From NCBI GenBank assembly GCA_034231615.1, contig CM067299.1, positions 15,181,863 to 15,245,862 on the forward strand: a DNA stretch of 64,000 bases. Reading direction: 5' to 3'. Shown piece after piece: positions 11,902 to 22,444 of this stretch. Both the position numbers and the translations under genes were made by a program. The notes under the pieces are model-generated. The model did not search any database, was not told the DNA's origin, and was given only the letters and a program-made list of their open reading frames with translations. This DNA is from Meghimatium bilineatum. Its lineage: Eukaryota > Mollusca > Gastropoda > Stylommatophora > Philomycidae. Position 1 is the first letter of the stretch; every line of letters begins with the position of its first letter.

Positions 11902-12125
11902 TTCTTCCGCTTCTTCGTTCATTCTGAAAATTCCGCAGATTAACAGGACGTTGTCCGGATAACGGAATGCACAGTCAGGTTTACAGCGTAGCTCCGATAT
12001 ATGTACCATTCGGCTTGATACATCCGATATCAGCATGTCATCCGGGTCATTTTGAGCCTATATGGAATGGGATAGCCAACCTACCCCAAAACCTCAATAG
12101 TCGACTATTACAATAGGCATGGAAG
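11902..12125 (+). repeat. Repeat A copy, subtype A, near full length
   Basis: Ordered blocks: CGCTTCTTCGTTCATTC, TCCGCAGATTAACAGGACG, TACATCCGATATCAGCATG, ATGGAATGGGATAGCCAACC and the GGCATGGAA end. It abuts the end of the 31-bp array. Confidence 0.7.
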
Positions 12126-12665
12126 ATATACAATGTCAATATTCATTGTTCTCCTGTCCGGGTGAGAACACAAAGGGGACTTTCAACAACGAATTGAGAA
12201 CCCCATCAACACACAGGGGGTGGGTTCTCAATTCAATTAAATTGACTCCACTTACTAGCCTCCGGGTAGGGCAATAGAGATTGTCCTTGAAATCCATCTC
12301 AATAGCCAGTGTTATCCTTCTAGTGTTATACAACCTAGCAATTGTTCGTCATTAAAAGTTACACAATGCTATCAACATTTCAGTTAAAGTGGAGACTGTA
12401 ACATCTGGTCGACCGATATCGATTATAGAAGTTGGTCTCGAGCTGTATCCTTCACTAAAATATATATACTGTGCGCTGATCTTACATGACGTCGCACATT
12501 TTGGTTTTTCTGACTGTTTCCGTACTTTCCATTAGCTGATCGTACAAAGTAAGTCCAAAGTGATCAATGTTCACTCGAATCAGCCTAAATGAGTGAGGCT
12601 CTGTGATATTTTCTTTCGTCAGTTTGTGACCAGGATTTATGGCACAATCCTCTTTTCAAAAATAT
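12126..12665. other. Spacer, no gene recognised
   Basis: A short reverse-strand frame at 12136-12333 is not recognisable. No repeats noticed. Confidence 0.45.
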
Positions 12666-12667
12666 CT

Positions 12668-12870
12668 TGAAGGGAACCGTTGAGGGTGGAAGAATAAATG
12701 AGGAAGGAAAGGTATGGATTGATAATATTAAAAAGACTGCACAGGACTAAGATTCTTCACACTCAAACAAAGAACTGAAAACAGAGAGGCATTGTGAAAT
12801 TTTTGTGTTGATGTTTCCAGAGTGACACCCCTACGATCCTGAAGTGTTATGGGTTTGATGATGATGGTCT
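12668..12870 (+). mobile_element. LINE 3' end fragment with TGATGATGATG tail
   Basis: Shifted frames read GTVEGGRINEEGKVWIDNIK followed by ELKTERH and a C-terminal block. This is the GR....W.DNIK....DR pattern of LINE ends. A (TGA)n-like tail closes it at about 12855-12868. Confidence 0.5.
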
Positions 12871-13004
12871 GAGTTTTTTTTCCATTTCACGTGAATGCAA
12901 AAGGTTAATCTGAGTTTGCCAGTGTATGTTGGTTGTCATCGTAATGTTTACGGAAAGTGGTCAATGAAAAGCTTGGTAAAGGTAGGATTACACTTTCTTA
13001 TCTA

Positions 13005-13130
13005 AACCAACCTGTCATCCTACCAACCTATCAGCCTACCAAACAACTAACCTATCAGCCTACCAAACAACCAACATATCAGCCAACAACCATATCATAC
13101 TACAAACCAACCAACATATCAGCCTACAAT
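13005..13130. repeat. CCAACCTATCAGCCTACCAAA-type tandem repeat
   Basis: About five degenerate copies of a 22-27-bp unit. A GAGTGAGTGAGTC-type simple repeat follows at 13180-13260. The first visible FGF exon begins about 40 bp beyond. Confidence 0.7.
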
Positions 13131-13302
13131 GTTGGTTGGAAAATACACGCTTATTTTGTTTGAGCAAATAAATGAGTCATTGAGGGAGTGAGTGAGTCAA
13201 TAGGTTTCGTGAGAGTCAGTGAATGAATCCATGAGATTAAGTGAATCAATGAGTGAGTGAATAATGTACTAGAATGTATTAACATTTAACTTGTTGTTTC
13301 AG

Positions 13303-13354
13303 GTTGTTGTCAGTGGTGTTGTTACAGATACTCGTCGCTCTTGCTGTTCCTTAC
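13303..13354 (+). CDS. FGF8/17/18-like: FGF8/17/18-like, signal-peptide exon
   Basis: A 52-bp exon. The acceptor is a pyrimidine-rich tract ending in CAG at 13300-13302 and the donor is a consensus GTAAGT at 13355. One leading base completes a codon begun in an upstream exon. Then 17 codons give LLSVVLLQILVALAVPY, the hydrophobic core of a signal peptide, ending in phase 0. Vertebrate FGF8 as I recall it also has a tiny exon for its hydrophobic leader, entered in phase 2 and left in phase 0. No in-frame ATG lies between the nearest upstream stop and the exon, so translation starts in an unseen exon. The exon is assigned to this gene by phase, strand and content. The 21-kb distance to the next exon leaves some doubt. 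Confidence 0.72.
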
Positions 13355-13725
13355 GTAAGTACAAAAAATATTACTAGCATTTCTTTTTATTCTCTTCATA
13401 ATCGCTTGTATCAAACTTCTGTATTAATTTCTTGGAATTGTGTGTGTTTGTTGTTTTTGGGTGCTATTCCTGGGAATTGCAAGCAACTTGGTCTTACTTC
13501 CTGTGTGCTGTGGTGTTCTTTTGCTGTGCTGTTGTAACACGGAAATTTCTTTGAAATTTAGATTGCTTCAGATTAAAACAACAGATGTCTTGATTTACAA
13601 AAGGCCATGCTGCGGCGTCACAAAAACAGTCGGTTGTCAAGGTTCAGTTAGTTTCCTGCTCGTGAACTAATTTTAGTAATGTACTAAATAAATTGAAGAT
13701 GGGTAGCTTACTACATGTGAAATGT

Positions 13726-14062
13726 TTAAGAAAAGCAGCAAATAGAGTCCAGAATAGATCATGCGAGGAATGAGGAAACTACAAGAACTGAAGGAACAAC
13801 ATCAGTGGTCAAATATATTGAAAAACAGAGACTGAAATGGTTAGGTCAATTAATGAGAATGAAACGTTAGAACATACAACATAAAAATGGGAACAGCAAG
13901 ATACAGAAGAAGGTGGATTGAAGGAGTTACTAATATTCTGAGATGTAACAGTGTCACTGCATATCAAGCGACCAAACGTACCATAACCAGATAATTGACC
14001 GTCATTCAATCCTGAGACATTACAAAAACAAAGAGAAGCAAATAAATAGCTAGATGAAATAA
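13726..14062 (+). mobile_element. LINE-c 3' fragment, single-unit (unexpanded) copy
   Basis: Frames give RIDHARNEETTRTEGTTSVV, KYIEKQRLKWLGQLMRMK and RYRRRWIEG. This is the same stretch that is expanded into 12 units at 20174-20756. Stops and shifts show decay. It gives the ancestral single-copy state for that array. Confidence 0.7.
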
Positions 14063-14192
14063 AGCACAGAGGCCACAGAAATGTGGTTTTGTTGAATAAT
14101 CCAGTCAAAGTAGGATATGTTGGGTCATTGAAACGGCGAGACAACCCACTGCATTTTCTGGAAAATAGCTTGGATTTTATTGTGAAGAAAAT

Positions 14193-14569
14193 CCCTTCAA
14201 TGTTGGATCACAATCGATTCTCTTCAATGTTGGATGACAATCGATTCCCTTCAATGTTGGATGACAATCGATTCCCTTCAATGGTGGATGACAATCGATT
14301 CCCTTCAATGTTGGATGACAATCGAGTCCCTTCAATGTTGGATGACAATCGATTCCCTTCAATGTTGGATGACAATCGATTCCCTTCAATGTTGGATGAC
14401 AATCGATTCCCTTCAATGTTGGATGACAATCGACCCTTCAATGTTGGATGACAATCGAGTCCCTTCAATGTTGGATGACAATCGATTCCCTTCAATGTTG
14501 GATGACAATCGATTCCCTTCAATGTTGGATGACAATCGATTCCCTTCAATGTTGGATGACAATCGATTG
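14193..14569. repeat. 27-bp minisatellite, 14 copies
   Basis: Unit CCCTTCAATGTTGGATGACA+ATCGATT. One copy near 14428 is 2 bp short and shifts every frame, so the overlapping open frames on both strands are not a selected coding sequence. Confidence 0.95.
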
Positions 14570-14659
14570 TCTTTGTGTGATTTCATTCTGTATCTCAGAG
14601 TTACCTCTTGAACATTGGGATACAACCTTATACCAACTTACCAAACCTCAAGATCAGGT

Positions 14660-15480
14660 CAGAATCAACATACGAAGGTCAACATAGGTTCGGAATACAA
14701 ATCTTGAACACGTACTTTAGGACTGGTAAACATACAAAAACCAAAGACAGTAGATGTGGTCAGAGGATACATGGATGGGGCACGGACGTGTCACTCATCC
14801 AGAACCAGCGATGCCCATGGACTTTTACTGCCAGATCACAAGGAAAAACAGTACACGAAACTAGTGGGGCCTTTACCGCAACAACAAGCAGTGTAACAAT
14901 GAAAGTATTTGCTGCAACGCATGCACTTAACTGGCTAGAAACACAAGCCTATTTCCATCTGTGCATACTAAGTGACTCAATGAATATAATTCAGTAAGCC
15001 ACAACAGGTGATGTACGTAGGGGATGGATGGAGTCATTAGAGAGCTAAAATACTGGACAATGCGAAAAATCACACTTATCTATGACACAGGACACGCGGG
15101 TGTGGAGGGAAACCAACGAGTCAACAAATTAACTAGCATCGTCAACATAACAGATGTTCAGCCTACGGACCGAGCAGAGACCTACTCATTGCTATTCGTG
15201 AGTCCGTGTGATCTCTACGACTCTGAGGGATAAGAGAGCATGAGGTAATATCGAGATTTACGAATGGAGAATCAGGATATGCTTGGTCCGTAGAGAATAC
15301 ATAGCAAAGATTTCCAGAAAATTAATGAACCAACATAGAACCGGAACTGTCAGCCGTTATACCCTGAAAGATTGACTGAAAGGAGATCTGAGCACCTATG
15401 GACATGTCCAGTATATTATGAGGATAATAAACATACCTAATGCCTAATAGTTGAGGCAAAAGCTATAGGTCAGCCGCATT
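14660..15480 (+). mobile_element. LINE RNase H domain fragment, decayed
   Basis: The frame at 14608-14997 and following pieces show SSVTMKVFAATHALNWLETQ, then ILSDSMNIIQ, then LIYDTGHAGVEGNQRVNKLT. These are the three catalytic blocks of a type I RNase H as carried at the ORF2 end of I/Nimb-like LINEs. The usual TMEV motif reads TMKV, so the catalytic Glu is replaced by Lys. Stops separate the blocks. Downstream, NQHRTGTVSRYTLK resembles the post-RNase H region. It is a dead copy, not a host RNase H. Confidence 0.7.
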
Positions 15481-15571
15481 GACATAGAGAGGACAGTGTA
15501 CTTCGTCCTAACGACAGGATAGATATCCTAGCATGATCATAGAAGCTGATCGTCTAAGAAAGACACGATGA

Positions 15572-15770
15572 TGTCAGAATCTCAGCTAAACTACTGTTAC
15601 CTTTGACAAAAGAATACAAAATTGTACCAACATACAGGACCTCAAGCTAAGGTCAGAATCTCAGTTAAACTAATGTTACCTTTCACAAAAGAATACAAAA
15701 TTGTACCAACATACAGGACCTCAAGCTAAGGTCAGAATCTCAGCTAAACTAATGTTACATTTGACAGAAG
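15572..15770. repeat. 79-bp tandem repeat, 2.5 copies
   Basis: Unit starts GTCAGAATCTCAGCTAAACT and contains CAACATACAGGACCTCAAGC. A related partial copy lies before the RNase H fragment at about 14630-14670. The repeat family therefore brackets the LINE piece. Confidence 0.8.
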
Positions 15771-15775
15771 GAAAC

Positions 15776-16380
15776 AATCTTACACTAACGTACCCGATCT
15801 TGCTCTCCGGGTCGGATTGGAGTTTTCAACGGAAATCTTAAGACGAGACGTCCAGACTTGTGGGGCCTAAGCAAACATTTAAATTCACAGATACATAAAA
15901 TAAGATAGAAGCACGCCTATTCATCACAGCTCTTGGACTGCTAAACCGAATGAACGGGTAAATGTTCAACACTGTTCTACGGTCTGTTTGCGCAACCTGT
16001 AGGAAAAAAAAACAAATTTAGAATATAATAGCAGTTTGCTCAGATATGAGCGGGAACATATTAAAAGATCACAGACACCATTCAAGTTACATTGCTGTGT
16101 TGGTTAATATCTGCAAGACTTGTCTGACACTTACATCTACTCCATTGAATTTATAAATTCAGCAACAGGTATGTTTGAAATCGGTTCAGGATTCATTTAA
16201 ATTGAGTTCAGGTTCTAACATGTGTACAAACGCGTTTCACTAAAAGAGTACAACACAGAAAATATATCATATAGAATAAACTCATTGAGAACAGCATTAC
16301 GGTTAAGTATGAGGAGTGTCAGTTGAGCAAGTGCTATTTGCGAGCTGCATTTGGCAGTCCGTGAAATAATCATTCTTTAC
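15776..16380. other. Spacer, no gene recognised
   Basis: No long frame, array or element was recognised. Confidence 0.5.
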
Positions 16381-16381
16381 A

Positions 16382-16484
16382 ATTTAGTTTTCTATGGTCA
16401 GAAGTCTATACACGCATGTTGACTGACTCCATTTAGTTTTCTATTGTCAGAAGTCTATACACGCATCTTGACTGACTTCATTTA
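16382..16484. repeat. 49-bp tandem duplication
   Basis: Two copies of ATTTAGTTTTCTATKGTCAG plus the following 29 bp. Confidence 0.85.
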
Positions 16485-16624
16485 ATCCAGTCATCTGACA
16501 GTTTCTCGTGACGTCCTGACTGGTGTTCCACAGTTTATCTTCCAATTTTGTCCTGTAGCGCCACCTGCCCCAATAAATTCCTCTCAACTAAAACGTAAAC
16601 ATGACCATGACCTAGGGTGCCCAT

Positions 16625-16742
16625 TTCCATGAAATCTATTGTCTGCCTTGGCTATTTTTGACATGCCACTCCAAGTATATAAATAGTGTCCAATCGAAAA
16701 ACATACAATAATCTAAAAACGACACGAATTGAGGTCCTAATT
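16625..16742. mobile_element. MITE-like half copy (9.2/48.0-kb family)
   Basis: GGCTATTTTTGACATGCCAC, TATATAAATAGTGTCCAATC, and AACGACACGAATTGAGGTCC match the reverse complement of the 9.2- and 48.0-kb elements. Confidence 0.5.
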
Positions 16743-16794
16743 AATTCAGTGAACATATCTACTATACCTGCAATCGGCCAAGCATGTGGCCACA

Positions 16795-17110
16795 GCCAGC
16801 TTTGTATACTTTACTCATGTCCAGCTTTGTCTCCTGTGCTCACGTCCACCGATGTCTCATTTAGTAACGTACAACTTTGTCTCCTGTACTCATGTCCTAC
16901 TGTTTCCAGTGTCTTACTCTGTCGCTTGTAGTCACGTCCAACTTTATCTCCTACTGCGTATCATGTCCTACTGTGTATCATGTCCTACTGTGTATCATGT
17001 AGTCACGCCTACTATGTGTCCTGTAGTCACGCCCTACTGTGTCTCCTGTAGTCACGTACAACTTTGTATTCTGTAGTCACGTGAACCTTTGTCTCCTGAA
17101 ATCACGTTTT
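16795..17110. repeat. Degenerate 24-25-bp minisatellite
   Basis: About 13 imperfect copies of a TTTGTCTCCTGTAGTCACGT-type unit, with the most divergence in the middle. It looks older than the homogeneous arrays. Confidence 0.8.
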
Positions 17111-17435
17111 AATCTTAGTGTCAATAAAGAGAGGACATGTTTCCATGATGTCTTCTAGAGTCTGTTCTAGAGAATAGTATCCAAATGAACGTTTGTCAGA
17201 CATTATTTGGTTTTTAAAAAATGTATTTGCAAACTACCGTGAACTAATATTCCAGTACCTGTGTTGCCAAGACTCTAGAGGGGATCACAATAATAGTACA
17301 ACTGTGAAATACCAAGCATGTGGTAAGAGAAGAGTAAGGAAGTTAGGGGTGAGTTTGCATATCCTTTCCCATTGGTAAGTGACTGAAAGACCATGATGAC
17401 GTCAAGTGTGTCATGTCGAAACGTGTTAACATCGC

Positions 17436-17525
17436 ATGCTGTAAACAACAACACATCACACACCGATCTCCAGATTACATCGCGATAACCACAGGAGTTT
17501 GAGAACGAACGCAGAACTAGAAGAA
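17436..17525 (-). repeat. Repeat A fragment, subtype A
   Basis: Ends with CACAGGAGTTTGAGAACGAA and CGCAGAACTAGAAGAATA, the 5' block of repeat A in reverse. Confidence 0.55.
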
Positions 17526-17620
17526 TACGTAAAGAAATTCTTGAATTTATAAATTAATGATTTGATTTTTATATGGTCATGGAGGCGACAGTTTTATTCG
17601 ATCTCAGATCTCATATCTCT

Positions 17621-17786
17621 ACTTCCTTCCGAAGACGGATGTGTCGGGCCATTGACGCAAATAAATCTGCGACAACGCATTTCCATTCTCTGGACAACAT
17701 TCTGCTATGAATCTAGAATGGATCATAGTCCTGCTACAAGAGAGATCCAGCAGGAGTTTGAGAATGAACGCTGAAATATAAGAATA
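17621..17786 (-). repeat. Repeat A copy, subtype B
   Basis: CGAAGACGGATGTGTCGGGC, ACGCAAATAAATCTGCGACA, CTCTGGACAACATTCTGC, GATCCAGCAGGAGTTTGAGA. It is a clear subtype B copy. Confidence 0.7.
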
Positions 17787-17789
17787 TCT

Positions 17790-18660
17790 CTAATTCTAAT
17801 ACTTCTAACATATAGGTTGGCTGATTGTTTACTGATCCAGTGGTCCATGGGCTCATGCCCTTTGACCCAATGCCAGTAAAATGGCATTATATTGCTGGAA
17901 AGCTAACATATAGAATTTGAACAAATTCCCAGTTACTGAAATCTTATTTAGTGTCCACTTGTTCAGCTAGCCTCATCCTTTGTTTGCTCGTGCCCTCCTA
18001 TTGAGAAAAAAATGTTCTTCAGTTACTTCCATGGAACTTAAAAATAAATATGTAAACTTTACTTAAATCTCATTATTGTATGTGCTAGTAATTACCGATC
18101 AAATAGATCCCTTTCTGTGGTCATATATCCCTCTTTAAGAACCACTGTAGTTGTAGCTACATTTGTGACACAAATCACACATTGTAGATATGCTAGTTAT
18201 GCACACATTGTAGATATGCTAGTTATGCACACATTTTTTTAGAATAAAAAACGTGAACGTACGGTGCTACGTACAAGCAAATATTACTGAAGAAATGAGA
18301 GGTAATTTAGATTATAAGTACCGGGTACTTATCCATAGCCATGCTAGCACATATACATACACATAATACACTCGTGTAAACACAGACAAGCGCATAGAAT
18401 ATAATCATTCTAGCATTTTCATAAGCATACATATCGTCTTAACACATTCCTGGTCTCAATGTGGAAATTTGGTATTTGCTTTCGATATACGAGTGTATTG
18501 ACACTCAGCGCAGTTCACTGTATTGTCGTGTACTTCAACTGAAAAAAGTACAATTTAAACGCTCTCGTGAATTAGCATAAATAAATATTCAGGTTACTGT
18601 GAAATCGGCGCGTATTGGTTAAGTTTCTATATAGTGCATTGTGCAAGGTAAGGTTTTAAA
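17790..18660. other. Spacer, no gene recognised
   Basis: Contains a short 26-bp duplication (ATTGTAGATATGCTAGTTAT, 18181 and 18207). Nothing else stands out. Confidence 0.5.
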
Positions 18661-18669
18661 AGTGACCTC

Positions 18670-18885
18670 ATGATGATTGTTCGTCTTCTTCTTTCGCGCC
18701 ATAAGTTATGCATCATCGTGATTCTCATCGCAAGATATTTTTTTCTTCAAGAATGTGCAAACTATGACACTTTAAGATGTACATACTGGCCTTCTGATAC
18801 ACCTATGAATGTTACACTTTATGGTACAAAACAAGAAATGGAAAACACTGTCCAATTTATACAAGAAACAACACTGCAGATATAG
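18670..18885 (+). CDS. Unrecognised 71-residue frame with hydrophobic N terminus
   Basis: Starts at ATG 18670 (or 18673). Residues 10-27 are hydrophobic (LCIIVILIARYFFLQ), like a signal peptide or anchor, followed by a polar part with two cysteines and one N-V-T sequon. A TATATAG lies about 40 bp upstream. No family is recognised and the codon choice follows the AT-rich background. It lies inside FGF intron 1, so it may be chance. Confidence 0.15.
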   Translation: MMIVRLLLSRHKLCIIVILIARYFFLQECANYDTLRCTYWPSDTPMNVTLYGTKQEMENTVQFIQETTLQI

Positions 18886-19139
18886 ACATTATTAGCGAAC
18901 AAAAGAAAACAGAATGCGAAATTTTCCTGAATTACAAGCGATGAATCTCTTCTTTCCTTTGTACAATATTTCTTTCTTTGTGTGTATGTGGGGAAAGAGG
19001 GGATTTATCCAGTGCTTTCTTTTATAGTCAGAAGACTCCCAACTGCCAGCAGCGTGCATTGCCGAGAGAATAAGCCTCATTCTCTGCTTGCATCTATGCA
19101 GAAGATATGCTCCTACATTTTATATGCAGACATTCAGTC

Positions 19140-19352
19140 ACATCTAAGACTGGTCAAATATTATATTCAGGGCGTGGCCATGAACTCATCATTTTTTAGC
19201 TGTTTTGAATTTCGAGGCAATATAAAAAGGTGTAGTAGGTTGCCATTTCTTTCTGAATGGTAGGGATGAACAATTACCTGCTGGGATTTGAACCCGATAT
19301 CTAGGACGTCACTGCCGCAATCTGTACCTCTCTACCACAGTCACATGAAAAC
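19140..19352 (-). repeat. tRNA-like SINE copy
   Basis: The reverse strand has TGGTAGAGAGG (box A-like) and, 32 bp on, GGGTTCAAATCCC (box B-like). The body contains GGCAATATAAAAAGG and CTGAATGGT, which recur at 24375, 50195 and 53195. This is a Pol III-promoter SINE by its structure. Confidence 0.6.
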
Positions 19353-19915
19353 CTGGAAACATTTGATTGTATCAATATTGGTCACTTTTTGCAACACAGC
19401 TCATATGGCTGCATATGTTAAACGGCGTGGTCATATCGCTAGTAGTATATGTTCGCAGTATTCCCTCCATACACAGAGATACTGTGTTTGTCGTGATTAA
19501 GAAGCACCGTAAAGCAAGATTCTGATTCAAATTCTCGTGGTATGCTTTGCAACATAATTTTTTGGCTAACAACACAAAGATAATATTATCCTTTCTGTGA
19601 TTAAGACTGAAGACCTAATCCTGAAAAACTATGATGGAATCAACTCTTGCGTTTTTCAATTTTTTGTTTTATTTTGTGAAGGAGTTAGGGTAAATTTCAT
19701 TATGTGATCGTGGATCTCCCTTACGTAGTGGTTAAGCATGTTATCTTTTGTACGGGGTGAATTTTTTTAAGATTTGTGGATTATCACTTGATGCTACAGA
19801 GTTACGTGCTACAAGTGATACTTTCTAATCGTTGAGAGCGACTGCGTACTTATTGAAAACCGAGTATATTGAAATAAATCTACGCCATTTGAACCTTGTC
19901 ATTATGTGACAGTAT

Positions 19916-21050
19916 GAAGACATACCGAAGCAAGGGACACATTTTAAATATCTTGGGGGCATTTCTACAAAAGACGGGGGAAAATGGACAGAGAAATTGA
20001 GACAGGAGTTTTAGAAGCCAAATATGTGAACTATAAGTCTATACCACTACCTATACTAAAACTAATCTAGAGATAGAAATGGAAGCCAAATGGTAAATAA
20101 TAAAGTCAAATTTCATACCAGTATTGTGTTGTCATTATGACTACGTATGAGGTGTCTAAGAAAAGCACCACATAGAACAAGAAGAGATCATGTGAGGAAT
20201 GAAGAGATTATAAGAACAGTTGGAACAAGAAGAGATCATGTGAGGAATGAAGAGATTATAAGAACTGTTGGAACAAGAAGAGATCATGTGAGGAATGAAG
20301 AGATTATAAGAACTGTTGGAACAAGAAGAGATCATGTGAGGAATGAAGAGATTATAAGAACTGTTGGAACAAGAAGAGATCATGTGAGGAATGAAGAGAT
20401 TATAAGAACTGTTGGAACAAGAAGAGATCATGTGAGGAATGAAGAGATTATAAGAACTGTTGGAACAAGAAGAGATCATGTGAGGAATGAAGAGATTATA
20501 AGAACTGTTGGAACAAGAAGAGATCATGTGAGGAATGAAGAGATTATAAGAACTGTTGGAACAAGAAGAGATCATGTGAGGAATGAAGAGATTATAAGAA
20601 CAGTTTGAACAAGAAGAGATCATGTGAGGAATGAAGAGATTATAAGAACTGTTGGAACAAGAAGAGATCATGTGAGGAATGAAGAGATTATACGAACTGT
20701 TGGAACAAGAAGAGATCATGTGAGGAATGAAGAGATTATAAGAACAGTTGGAACAACGTCTGTGTTCAAATATATTGAACTCAGAGACTGAAATAGTTCG
20801 ACAACTTGATGACAAAGAACTCATATTAGGCCACAAGAAAGAGCTTACAACATGTGAATCGAAACAACAATAATCAGAGGACGGCTAAGAAGAAAGTGGA
20901 TTGAAGGAGATACCAACTTTCTGAAGCGCACAATATTATTGCATGTAGAGCGAGTCATCGACTCAAAACTAATCGTCATTCAGTCCTTCAATCCTACGAC
21001 ATTTAGCAGCAAAATTAGAAGAAAAAAATATAGACCAATCAAATTAAAAT
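19916..21050 (+). mobile_element. LINE-c 3' region containing an internal minisatellite
   Basis: Frames give a YLGG-like block, REIETGVLEAK, MRCLRKAPHRTRRDHVRNEE, then the 48-bp array, then SVFKYIE and RRKWIEGDTN, ending near 21050. This order matches the 13.7-kb fragment except for the expansion. Stops and shifts elsewhere show that the element itself is dead. Confidence 0.65.
20174..20756. repeat. 48-bp minisatellite inside LINE-c, 12 copies
   Basis: The unit encodes RRDHVRNEEIIRTVGT (16 residues) and stays in frame for 153 codons. GAACAA flanks both edges. The homologous LINE at 13.76 kb has one unit, so the array arose by local amplification after insertion of the element or in its source. 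Confidence 0.93.
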
Positions 21051-21089
21051 AGATTCAAACAAACAGACAACTATATATATATATATATC

Positions 21090-21310
21090 ATCATCATGTG
21101 ACGTATTCTTTCCAGAACGTGGTCTTCCTTATGGATTCTCTGAACAAACCGCGATTCTGTGCGAGTTGACTTGCCGCAGCTAGAAATATGCTTAAGCAAT
21201 GTGATATATCATTACAATTTTCGTCTTGGGCGCCCTCTTCCACTGTTGTCGTTAACTCTGCCTTCAGCTATTAGTCTTTCCATGCTGTTGTGTCACTTTA
21301 TATGACCACA
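21090..21310 (-). mobile_element. LINE-d 3' end
   Basis: Reverse strand: a CATATGAxCC-type tail region (ATCATCATG), FWKEYVT, then GRGRPR and FGHIK-like blocks as at 35.2 and 36.6 kb. It lies next to a short (TA)n tract. Confidence 0.55.
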
Positions 21311-21318
21311 AAAAAAAT

Positions 21319-21423
21319 GTCCATTCTCTGGACTACGTCCTGCTGGAAATCTAGTAGGACCATGGTCCTACGACAAGAGAGATTCAGCGGGAGTTTGAGA
21401 ATGAACACTAAAGAAGAAGAAGA
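21319..21423 (-). repeat. Repeat A fragment, subtype B
   Basis: CATTCTCTGGACTACGTCCT, CTGGAAATCTAGTAGGACCA, GGGAGTTTGAGAATGAACAC, then a GAAGAAGAAGAA end. Confidence 0.65.
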
Positions 21424-21631
21424 TATTCCTTGGAAGGAATGATGGGGATTGACATACAACTATCTCCGCGAATTTGTCATCGAGAGATTAGATCTGGTAG
21501 ACACATCAACGCTGTGTATCTGTTTACTGTTGTGTAGCTCCTTAGTCACAGTTTAGCAAGTTCCTAAAAGTAACTGCGAGTCCCTAGTCAATTATACAGG
21601 CATGTGAACTCATCAGTTTATACTTAAAAGT

Positions 21632-21722
21632 TGACACTATTTGACTTTTTCCGTGATTTTCATTGGCTATCGTCACAAAGTGACCAAGAAAAATCACTGC
21701 AAACGTCAAATGGGATCACTTT
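21632..21722. mobile_element. Short hairpin, MITE-like
   Basis: The arm ATTTGACTTTTTCCGTGATT is mirrored by AATCACTGCAAACGTCAAAT about 30 bp away. Arms are about 27 bp with a few mismatches. Confidence 0.5.
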
Positions 21723-21787
21723 TGAAGGATTTACCGGATATCTCACAGGACTGTATACAAGACGATGGATTCATCTCACTCACCATG

Positions 21788-21790
21788 CTC

Positions 21791-21823
<33 letters not shown>
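21788..21823. repeat. (CT)n microsatellite
   Basis: About 17 CT dinucleotides. Confidence 0.95.
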
Positions 21824-21825
<2 letters not shown>

Positions 21826-22192
21826 AAACACAATGAGAATATTTGTTTCTAAGGAACGAATCCTTATCTACAAAATGCTAAATCATTGATGAATCTCGAA
21901 GATATATCTTTTGCAATTCACAGATGATTGTTTTATTCAATTGTGCTATCTGTGTAATGTAACGTTCTAGTCAGTCTTCTACTTCAGATGGGTCTTTGTC
22001 GTGACTTTTTTTTGTGCAATCTCGAAGTAATCTGCAGATAAAAGGGTGAATTGAATCACTTCAAGCCAGACATCAGTCATCAACAGATACAGCTGAGATG
22101 ACTAGATTCGATTACTGGCGTCATGTCTAACATCCATATTGTTGACGACAGGTATGTTAGGCAGCAGTCCTACATAATATATATGTTCCTAT

Positions 22193-22277
22193 TCTGGTCC
22201 CTGGTAACAAACTATGTTTCCATTGTGGTCCCTGGTAATAAACTATACTCCCATTGTGGTCCCTGGTAACAAACTAG
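22193..22277. repeat. 31-bp tandem repeat, 2.7 copies
   Basis: Unit GGTCCCTGGTAACAAACTAT+GTTTCCATTGT. Confidence 0.85.
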
Positions 22278-22387
22278 TAAAGGGTAAAGTGGAATAAACA
22301 GGGATAACCTGCCATTCTGTCTACGACTAAAATGTCGTTCTATAAACAAGATATATATTTGTCAATGCTATTTTGTTGACTGTGTAC

Positions 22388-22444
22388 TCTACTTCTTCGC
22401 GTGTTCTCAAACTCCTGCATATCTACAGGGCGTAGTCCAGAGAA
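22388..22444 (+). repeat. Repeat A, 5' part, interrupted by LINE-a
   Basis: CTACTTCTTCGCGTGTTCTC, AAACTCCTGCATATCTACAG, then the target sequence AGTCCAGAGAA (22434-22444). The remainder of the same copy resumes at 23132. Confidence 0.75.

Noticed and set aside
22401-22444. N-terminal part of the 239-codon LINE-a frame
   Set aside because: These codons are host repeat A upstream of the insertion point marked by the target-site duplication. They are in frame by chance.
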